Position numbers and translations under genes: made by a program. From positions 248,001 to 312,000 of the forward strand of contig PUDQ02000019.1 of the NCBI GenBank assembly GCA_002964805.2: a stretch of DNA of 64,000 nucleotides, given 5' to 3'. The notes under the pieces were generated by a model. It did not search any database. It saw only the letters and a list, made by a program, of their open reading frames with translations, and was not told the origin of the DNA. The stretch comes from Trametes villosa (lineage: Eukaryota > Basidiomycota > Agaricomycetes > Polyporales > Polyporaceae). Positions 55,549-64,000 of this stretch are shown here, piece after piece; positions within the stretch are counted from its first letter, which is position 1; every line of letters begins with the position of its first letter.

Positions 55549-58169
55549 TCAGATCGCCCTGCGTGGCAGTTGGAACAAGTGAGTCTCCGATGGCCAGTGT
55601 GGCGCAAGGCGCACATAGGCCGGCCGTGGGTTCGCGAGCCTGGGGTCCGGCTTATGCAGAGCGACATGCATTGCCTGGAAGAAGTTCTGGAGAGACGGTG
55701 GTCATCTAAGGGATCCGAGCGCATGATGCCGATGGATAGTCCACATACCATTCCAAAAATGGAGTGCGCGAAGCCAATGCGGGAGCTGGCGGGCCAGAGC
55801 AAGCTCTCACGACCAACGCCTGTGTCGTGGTAGGCTCCGGACGGGACAGCAACGCTCCGTTGAACCGGGCTGCAGGTGTATACGAAAGGGTCGATGGGGA
55901 CAGGGACGACAACGTCGGCATCTGCTCCAGTGCGGCCTTGTAAGACAAGCTCGAGGGATAGCTTGCTGGAGTCCACAGTGGTGGGAACGTAGAACAAGGC
56001 CTGTTTCGCGATCGCGTCTTCGTCCCTCACGGGAGGCTTTCTGTATCCAAGGATTTGTTCCGATAGCATGTCGATAAGCCGCGAAGGCACGAATGAACTG
56101 CTAGTTCCTGTGAGCGCAACCCGGCATATCCATGTCAGATTGCGGCTCGAAGACGATCGTGCAGCTGCATAGCACGCACCGGTGTCTAAGAGGGCATAAA
56201 ATGGTTCCGCGTATACTTCGACTGTTGGGGGTCGGCCAGATTCGGGCGGGAAGCTCTTCGTGAGCCTGACGGTCTTAACACGAATCAGCCACGCGAACTC
56301 CCCCCCTGCAATGAAGGTCCCAATTGGACCGGACCAAAGGGGTGTGAGAGAACAGGGCCAGACGTTCAGAGCAGTAAAGCTCATCCTAAACCAGGCTTCG
56401 TCAGTCGTCGACCACCAACACTGATCGGCACTACGGAACATACGTGTATCCAACTCCAACAGGACGGGGCTCTGGCAGTACCAGGCGGAAGTACAGGACT
56501 ATGCCGAGCTCGTTCTGCCCATGAACTCAGTGAGCATTGGTTCAAGTGCAGCAATAGACTACTCACCAGTTCTGACAGGACGACTCCGCCCTGGTCGATC
56601 AACGCGTAGATAAGGCTCTACTCGATGGCATTAGTAAAGTCGCAGTATCAAGTTAGGTCGCACAGTGCAAAAGTCTCTCACTGGTGCTGAGCGCATATTT
56701 TGCCAAGAGAACACTCTTTGCACACTGTGCGAAGGTCAAACTTCTTCCTGACGCTGTCAAAATGATGACGTACTTATGCGGGCCCAATCCGAGCAGCCCA
56801 ACGTACTGAAAAGTCGTGAACTCGACAGGGACGGCATAGGCGACGCCTAGACGTAGCCTCAAGTCAGGGGCACTGGTCGGCCAGCTTCGCGTCCCCCAGC
56901 TGAATCCGTTCGCGAAGGAGAAGCACTCTGGGTCCGGCTGGAGCGCAAGCACTGTAACCCGTAAGAGAACCATCAATCAAGCGCAGCAGAGTGGCGATCG
57001 AGAGTACTCACATGCTGTCAGACCGTCCATATGAGTAGCATCGCCAAGCACAGTCGCCGTACTAATAGTTTCTTCAGACGGATAGAAGGGGTTCGTGCTT
57101 GCGACGACCGTGGATTGGAATCCATGGTTGATGAGGCCCATTCCGGATCCCACCTTCCAGATGGAAAGGCGTGGATCATTAGAAGCACCAGGGTTCCATT
57201 GTGCAACAATGTGGCGAGATGGCTGCAGCTTGGCCCGCTGACCTTGCGCGTTGAGTGTGTCAAACGACTTGTCCTCCTTGCCGTCACGCAGCTTGATGAG
57301 GCGGCGGTGTTTGACAGATGCTGCCCACCTAGTAAAGCGAATCAGCTCTGAGCCCCGCGATGTATCAAACTAGTAAGAGCTCACGTTTCCGAGGCACCTG
57401 AGACGTGAGATGAGATTAGCCATTGGAGCGCCACATTTTTGTCACCAGCGAAGATGTCGCACCTGTGTCTACTATCATAGGCAGCGACTTTACATACCTG
57501 TCCCCAGGAATAGCCTGGCGGAATTCTGCGGGAATCTGTTGGTTGAACACCTACGCGCCACATAAGATCGGCGATCAGCTCAAATCATCATGCAAGCGGT
57601 CGACAATGCATCGACTTACAACTGTGGTTGTGTAGTACTGCTTCTTCCAGTTGTCGTCCAGCTCTATTGCATTCTCGTTGTGGTGCAGGTTCTCGATGTA
57701 TGTGCCGCTGCTTATGATGGGAGAGTGGCTGCCGACGCATGAACGATGCCCAACGCCAGCTGAGGCGGCCCTCCCACGAGGGCCCCACGTAGCCCGCCCA
57801 GAACGGTCTACGGATTGCACATCAGAGATGCAGGTTAGTAATAATATAGATAGCGAGAATCCCTGCACGCGGGGATAGCTGGGAAGAGGGATCGAGCTCA
57901 CCGGTGGCGCAGACGGCCCGCGCAGTGCGTTCCCCTGACGAGCGGCTTGAGCAGCTTGTCTAGCCTCCGTCCAGCGTTCCCTCGCAACGCGAAGAGGTAT
58001 AACCCCTTTCTTCAGGAGATCCGCAGTAACCTTTAAATATGTTTAGTACGTGGGCACCGATGATAGGACCGCACAACCGACGTACTCGCTGGATTGCGGA
58101 GGATGCGGACGGTGAGTCCAGCTCAATCACGAAGGACCACGGCGTTGAGCGGGAAGATGACGTCGACAT
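55549..58169 (-). CDS. Divergent pepsin-like aspartic protease, copy C
   Basis: ATG 58169 opens MSTSSSRSTPWSFVIELDSP with no signal peptide, then SASSAIQR, an intron, VTADLLKKGVIPLRVARERW and TEARQAAQAARQGNALRG. ENLHHNENAIELDDNWKKQY precedes VFNQQIPAEFRQAIPGDRYV and SLPMIVDT. The Gly codon is split (intron 57462-57398). The 13-nt microexon 57397-57385 gives (G)ASE(T), and the next exon from 57328 resumes WAASVKHRRLIKLRDGK. Then SIWKVGSGMGLINHGFQSTV, VLALQPDPECFSFANG, YVGLLGLGPH (GILGLG-like), ELGIVLYFRLVLPEP, and SFTALNVWPCS...FAWLIRVKTVRLTK. The second motif YALLDTG|TSSSFVPS is split at the Gly codon (intron 56179-56108) and reads DTGTS as in pepsin. The end HSIFGM|NFFQAMHVALHKP leads to TGA at 55551-55549. 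All catalytic residues expected of pepsins are present. It is the best candidate for an active member. Confidence 0.75.
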
Positions 58170-59294
58170 TTCTGAAGCAGGGTGTATCCAGGCTGAGCAC
58201 GGGCGAAGTGAGAGTTGGTGGGGACAGACGGGACTTGAGCAGGTGTGGAGGGGTCTTAAGGGCGTTCACGGTATGCTCGAAGACGATCAGATCGGTGCTT
58301 GGTACAGACAATAGAAGTCCAGAGCGGAGATTAGTCCCCACGATAGCCTTGCTACCCCCCCTGTGACTCGAGGTTCGACGCCGGAGATCCTCCCTGCCGG
58401 GTTCACTGCGCCCGGCATCGTGCACCTCGCTGCACAACAATTAGTCTTTGGAGGGGACTCCTTTATGCTCAAAGAGGGTATATGGTTCCGTTGATGCTCC
58501 TGACTCGAATGTTCCCCTGGTGAGCTCGAGGCCCGCGAGTGGGCGGAACCGCTGCGCCCCAATCGAAGTACTGATATCGGCGGCAATTGCTAGGGCTATG
58601 CGCCAACAACGCTAGAAGGTCACTGTGCCCTCAGCCCAGCACACAGCGCCCGTGATATGTGAACATCGCCACTGAGAACTGAGGGAGAGGCTTTCACGCC
58701 GCCACAGCGTAGTTTATCGCGATTGGGTGCGCCCTCTTCCTCCGAGGGTGACGCCACCTCCGAGGTCGCCTACGGTCGGCCAGTGACTCGAGACGGTGCA
58801 AAATGTCGCTCTAAACGCAAGATCATAGGTAACGAGCTCACCAGTTGAACAATTCCTGAACTGCAACCGTAAAGACAGTAGGCAGCAGTGCCGCCGTGGA
58901 GTGGGAGGAGTTGCCGTCGGCGTCAGAAGCAGGTGGCCTGCGTATATAGTACGCGTCCAGTAGACTCGGAGCGTCGTGATGGTACTTGATCGGGCCCAGA
59001 CTTGATGGTATGGCTAGCTTGCAAACATTCGCAAGTAACAAGACGTGCCACTGGCTACGGAAACCCGTCCGCGGAGACGAGATGTAGCGAACAGGGTGAA
59101 CACCACCACTAGACGCTCGGTGTTCGCGTGGGGCATAGAGCCTGGCGCTTGTACGGCCTGGATTAACAATTATTTGCCCTTGTTTGTTCGAACATATGCC
59201 GACAGCGACAGAACTCGCCAGGCTCTTGCGCGCAGCCTTCTCACTCGGCTCTCTGCAGCGTCCCTCGCAGGAGTGCGTTCTTTACTTTGCTATC
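58170..59294. other. Divergent promoter region
   Basis: About 1.1 kb between divergent protease C and F-box B5, the same layout as between F-box B2 and protease B at 38.8-39.3 kb. No coding pattern recognised. Confidence 0.35.
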
Positions 59295-61128
59295 ATGTCT
59301 TCGTGCTCCGGGAGAGGCACACATCGTGTCCACAAGAGCCTGTTAGTATTTCCCATACGAACTCGGAGACGTAGCTAATCGGCGGGATAGCAGCATCCTG
59401 AACATGAATCAAGATGTGTTATCCTGTTTACTCGACGAACTCCTCCGACAGGGCTGTTTGAAGCCCCTTTCCGCAACCTGTAAAAGCCTACGCATCGCGG
59501 CGGCGCCTATCCTCTTCAAGCATTGCGAAGTGCAGTTTGGAGGTGCTCCAGTCAACTCCGAGACATTCCCTCCTTCCTCGCTATGGCATTATGCCCGGTA
59601 TGTACCGATACCTATCTCTATACTCGATACTTACCCTGCTAGACATCTGACATTGATTGAGATATGGCCTGAATGGACCGCATTATCGGACGGACTTCAA
59701 CGAGCAAACCTCACAACCTGCGGTTTCTTCGACACCGATTTCCTCTCGACTGCTCTACGACGTATGCCTCTCCTTACCAAGTTAGTCGTATCATCGCCAT
59801 GTTCTGTTCACCATGCCCTTTCTTGGCCCTCATTCCAGATGTTTCTCTCTATGCCTCAGCTATGCGAGCTCGACATCGAGTTTCTACTCTGCTGTGCTGC
59901 CACGCTCCCGGACAACCTGTCCGATCTGGAGTTCGCGCCGCTCACGTCCTTCACCTATCGACCCGATCCTGCACGGAATGAACCTCGATGGCTACCAGCC
60001 GAAAAAAACGCGCTTGCTTCCGCCCTGTTGAGGCTTAGCCCCTCATTGCAGAGTCTGACGCTTGCCAGCGAGTCTGCACCCTTGGACGCTATCCGCAGCT
60101 CATATTGGCCTTGTCTTCGCCATTTCAGCCTAGACGGCGAGGTGCTACCCTCATTAGAGGGTGGAGCCCCCATCACAGCGACTCTCAGCATGCCCCAGCT
60201 CCGCTCCCTCTCCCTCGAGCTCTTCCTTCCCCAAGGAGTCACCAGACCGACGCTATGGCCTGGCGACCTCTGCCTTCCAGCATGTCCATGGCCGTATCTG
60301 GACTCGCTGACGGTATCACACCCGCATCCTACCGATCAACTCTACAGTCACCTTCCGCCCACGTTGCGGCGGCTCTCGTTAGGCTGTTCGCCCTACCACT
60401 ACGAGCGACTCCTTGCGGTGGGCGGCGCCTTCCGCCAACGGTCATGGCAGAGCCCGCTACTCACCGCATCGCAAACACTGAGGCTCTTGCGCCAGTGCCA
60501 GGCCCCCGAGCTCGTCGAACTCGTCCTGGAATTTCTCGCGGACAGCGAGGAGCTCGAACTCTGGAGCTTCGTCGCACGCTCATTTCCGTTCCTTTCCTCC
60601 TTATCCGTCAACGTTTACCGAGCGACGGACGCGGACGTCTCACTGGTCGGTGCACTCCACTACTATCGCGCTCAACCTCTCGCTGACCTGTGCTTCAGGA
60701 ACACATCGCCCAGGCGCTGGTCCCGCTCGCACACCTGCGCTCCCTCCGCATGCATCTAGGGTTTGAACCCGCGTACGGAATGTCCAGCTTGGTGCTTGCG
60801 CGGCTCCCCGACGGTGCAAAGCCGTTCGTCGACCCGGGTGAGGCACGCCTGAAGGAGGCGCGCGATTGCGCTGCTCAAACGATCGCAAACACGCTGGGGC
60901 CGTCGCTGCGCACCCTCTTCCTACTCAATCCTGTCCGCGGGACTCGGTGCTACTGGGCCGAATATCTCCCTTTGCGTGGTAGATGCGGCCTCGCAGCGAA
61001 ATCCGCTGACTATTTCGACGACCTGACCTATGAGCTTCCGGTTCGCGCTACGTCTCCTCCTCCGTCATGAACGATCACTGACTGCCTTCGACAGTTCAAA
61101 GACGGCGTCCTTCGAGTTTCTAGGGAAT
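59295..61128 (+). CDS. F-box-like/LRR type B (copy B5), intact
   Basis: Exon 1, 59295-59341 (MSSCSGRGTHRVHKS), joins exon 2 at 59391 giving SILNMNQDVLSCLLDELLRQ, the F-box start, then KPLSATCKSLRIAAAPILFK. An intron after HYAR (GTATGT) leads to HLTLIEIWPEWTALSDG. LRRs: LRRMPLLTKLVVSSPC, LSWPSFQMFLSMPQLCELDI, LRLSPSLQSLTLASESAPLD, MPQLRSLSLELFLPQGVTRP, ACPWPYLDSLTVSHPHPTDQ, LLRQCQAPELVELVLEFLAD. After a short intron comes EHIAQALVPLAHLRSLRMHL and GPSLRTLFLLNPVRGTRCYW, then DYFDDLTYELP and the last exon FKDGVLRVSRE with TAG 61126-61128. All phases fit and no disruption is seen. It diverges more from the other type B members than they do from each other. Confidence 0.8.
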
Positions 61129-62231
61129 AGTTTCCCTGCGCATGGCGTCAAGGCTGGTAAGCTTATCTTCGGAGATGAGCTGCTCGACGTGTACTGACAA
61201 CATTTTGAAGTTTATCATAGTAGAAACATTATATCGCGCTCGAGAGGATCTCAAGTCGTCCGCGTTCGCTCTCCTTCGCCCTCAAAAGCTCACCGTTCGG
61301 GGAATCAGCTTCCCGACGCGCAACGAGCATCTGTCTTGACGCGGACTGCGCGTTTCAAGTCCGAGTCGGCTGGTTGCTCCGACGATAATCCTCAGCTCCT
61401 GACCGCGTCAGCATTGTTTCAGGATTGGCTCCGTCTTGCAGCTGGCTCGTCGGAGTCCAGTTTGCTACTTCCCGGTGTTGAGATTGGAGCGAGTGGTCAC
61501 CGCGGTGCTTTACTGTACAATGCGCACAGGACGGATGGCCGGCCGGTATGACATAGGCTCAGTTCACCGTATATACATCCCACCCCCGGAGCCCGCCACT
61601 ATCTAAGCCCGGAGATTGACGCAGTATTGCGCGTAGGACGACGCGTCCGGGAAGCGGCGGCGCGGGCGGGATATCTCTGCAGTTCGCCAGACATGTGCGG
61701 CGTTGCTTGTCGGCTCGAGGCCCGCGTACATTGAGTCGACGCGCGCGGACGTCGGAGTGCGTGGACGTAAGTAATGAGTACTGAGTGCGTAGAAGTGCGT
61801 TGACTTTGAACGGTCTTCTCACTCGAGAATCAAGTAGAATGACTTGCCCACGTCGCTTGGGAGCTGATTGAAGGGTACCGACATCTGTTGCCGCCGTGTC
61901 CGCGCGTCCATTCCCGCTTGCGTCTTCTCGTGCGCCGTCTCTGACGGTACCGCGCACACCATGCCTATCTCGACGGTATCTTGCCGAGACGGCACGGTAG
62001 CTCTGACCTTTCGTGTAGGGAGAGAGGTATGCACGGGTTTGGTACGGCTGAGCGCGGCTGAACGCTGAGCGCTCGCTGAGCGCTAAGACTGGCGTCCTCC
62101 TTGCTCATCACCATCGCGCAACCTCAGTGGTATCAAGGCTACTCCGAGTCTCTCGCCTAAATTTACCTACTCTGCTGGTCGCGGAACTTCAAACCTCTAT
62201 ATCTACTGCCACCTGCGAAGCGACTGCTTTG
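61129..62231. other. Intergenic, nothing supported
   Basis: Short frames only. Several CGCTGAGCG-type short repeats at 62045-62085. Confidence 0.4.
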
Positions 62232-64000
62232 ATGCCTTCGTCAGTAATAAGACTTACCGGCATCTGAGTCTCCTTCAAGTTCCTGACGTCTATTTGCCGG
62301 TTGCAGCTTACTGGATCTGGACCAAGACGTCTTTCAATACATACTCGAGGAGCTGGACTTTTGGAGATACATCCTTCCTCTGTCTTTAACCTGCAAGATC
62401 GCTCGTGGTGCGGCTAAACACATTCTGTTCCGGCGCTGTAAGACGGTAAAGATCAGTTTCGATGGCTCGCCCCTCTCTTCAAGGCAATTCCCTCCTGAAT
62501 CACTGTGGGACGTCATCGGGTACGCGGATGTATCTCATCTTGAAGCCATACTAATTGTCTTTCCAGTGAGCTCACAATCGACGAAAAATGGCCGGAGATG
62601 GCTACGCGCGACAACGGCGAGCGGCAGCCAGGAGGCGACTTGACTCTCTGCAAGTACTTCGATCCCGACTTCCTCTGCCATGCCCTGCAACGCATGTCTG
62701 CTTTAACTGTCATCACCATATCATCTGGCTGCTTCACCCACCACGGACTGCCGTGGGCATCTCTCAAGGCCTTACTCCGAGCCCCGCGACTTCGGGTACT
62801 CAAGATTTTCGCCCTACTACTCTGCACGATCGGAGCCACAGAGGAGGACTTGGAAATTGAAGTGGCACCACTTACAATGTTGGACTACCGGCCTCGAATG
62901 ATCCTGAGCGGCTCCTCCTCATGGCTTCCCACAGGACAGCATGCTCTCGCAATCTTGCTACCGAAGTTGGGCAAGTCGTTACAGACGCTCACTTTACCCA
63001 TCGAAACCGCTCCGTTGGACATCATCCAAACCACGCAATGGCCGGCACTCCGCACCCTTCTCCTATATGGCGAAATGCCTCCTCGTTCAACGGTCCCCTA
63101 TGCCGCCGTGCTTCGCAACATGCCAGAAATCCGGTCTCTCCGCCTCAGACTTCTGCTGCCACACGGGCAAAGCGCACCGATCCTATGGCCCGTTGGCCTC
63201 GAGATGGCCTGTCCTTGGCCGAATCTGCGCAGCTTCGCCATCGTTCACCCGCATCCTGATGATGAGCTATACGCACATCTCCCTCCCTCTCTCGAGCATC
63301 TCTCGCTCTGCTATTTCATATTCTTCTACGACTACATTTGGAGCGGATCAGGGGTGATCGGCCGAGGTCGCGTGCACGGGCAGCTCTTAACCGCTTCTCA
63401 AACTCTGCGGCTCTTGACCCAATGTCAAACGCCGAACCTCACCGAACTCGCGATTGAATACGGTGCTGACGACCGCGAATTCGACCTTCTCGCCGCCATC
63501 CCTTGCGCATTCCCACTCCTAACATCGCTGTCCGTCAACGTCTATCGATCCGTGGAGAACCACGCTGACGTCCCCGTGGTGAGTGCGCATAATCCAAGTG
63601 GCGCGCCACATGCTCGTCCGCTTACTTTCATCGCAGGAGCATATTGCTCGCACTCTCGCGCCTCTCTCGCGCCTACGTACACTGCGGACGTATCTCGGCT
63701 TCAAAGCGATTGCTGGACTACCCCAAGCGTTTATACCGGTCCCGGAAGGCTTCCAGATGCCGGTGAATCCGTTCGAAACGCGCCTCAAAGAGGCGCGAGA
63801 CAGCGCGGCCCAGGCTCTCGCAGATCTCATGCCGCAGTCCCTGCAAGATCTCGTTCTGTTCCATCCAGTGATGGGACGTGGATGGTATTGGGTTCAGTAC
63901 CGGCTCGTGCCCCGGTCCAGAAGGAGATCTGAGCAGGAAGTCCGGGTGGCGCGCTGCCCCAATTACTACGAGCTTCCGGTAAGTGTGTCAAGACTATCGT
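62232..64000 (+). CDS. F-box-like/LRR type B (copy B6), runs off right edge
   Basis: Start proposed in an 8-nt coding exon ATGCCTTC (62232-62239) before GTCAGT, joined at 62307 to give MPSLLDLDQDVFQYILEEL, then LPLSLTCKIARGAAKHILFR. After DVIG an intron (GTACGCGG to CTTTCCAG) leads to ELTIDEKWPEMATRDNGERQ. LRRs: LQRMSALTVITISSGCF, HGLPWASLKALLRAPRLRVL, LPKLGKSLQTLTLPIETAPL, MPEIRSLRLRLLLP, MACPWPNLRSFAIVHPHPDD, LTQCQTPNLTELAIEYGADD, AIPCAFPLLTSLSVNVY. After a short intron: EHIARTLAPLSRLRTLRTYL, QALADLMPQSLQDLVLFHPV, NYYELP and a GTAAGTGT donor. The last small exon lies outside the window. Closest to the intact copy at 37022-38841 but opposite in orientation. Confidence 0.78.

Noticed and set aside
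1..64000. CRISPR arrays, operons, ribosome binding sites, phage or plasmid features
   Set aside because: Spliced genes and fungal families mark this as nuclear eukaryotic DNA, and no regularly spaced direct-repeat array is present.

Overview
The window looks like nuclear DNA of an Agaricomycete fungus (Basidiomycota), most likely a wood-decay polypore. Evidence is the many short introns of about 45-75 nt with GT(G/A/C)NGT donors, the GC-rich coding style, and the gene families: two FunK1 protein kinases, many F-box-like/LRR proteins, a Plavaka-type (CACTA-like) transposase and an Agaricomycete two-TM protein family. No conserved housekeeping gene is visible. This is accessory DNA, rich in lineage-expanded families, duplications and decaying copies. 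All exon joins were read by eye from splice signals and paralogue comparison, so exact boundaries are approximate unless stated.

Layout. 0-5.4 kb: two fragmentary or unknown genes. 5.4-10.0 kb: a probable deletion derivative of a Plavaka element with imperfect inverted ends, holding the 3' half of the transposase (minus) head to head with a DUF6532-like gene (plus). 10.0-12.5 kb: divergent pepsin-like protease A. 13.2-15.0 kb and 22.2-23.9 kb: type-A F-box/LRR paralogues, the second frameshifted and preceded by a 1.36-kb inverted-repeat element. 17.2-20.0 kb and 28.5-31.4 kb: two FunK1 kinases in tandem orientation. 25.4-27.8 kb: a disordered protein with an N-myristoylation-like start and two C-terminal TM helices. 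33.4-64 kb: two clusters in broadly opposite orientation, holding six type-B F-box/LRR genes or pseudogenes plus an exon remnant, protease copies B and C, one intact and two broken isochorismatase-like hydrolases, and a methyltransferase with a broken SAM-binding motif.

Main discovery candidate. Three paralogous aspartic-protease-like genes (A 10030-12465 plus, B 39275-42059 plus, C 58169-55549 minus) have pepsin landmarks: a first DTG followed by Trp, a GLLGLGP-like turn, a second DTG or DTS, and ILG/IFG plus NFF near the C terminus. They lack an obvious signal peptide. In all three, an intron splits the Gly codon (or its Ser replacement) of both catalytic motifs at phase 1, and a 13-nt microexon carries the residues just after the first DTG. 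I do not know a described family with this architecture.

How the genes may work together is inference only. F-box proteins choose substrates for ubiquitination, FunK1 kinases are a fungal-specific expanded family, and signal-less aspartic proteases would act inside the cell. The mix of recent duplicates and pseudogenes fits birth-and-death evolution.
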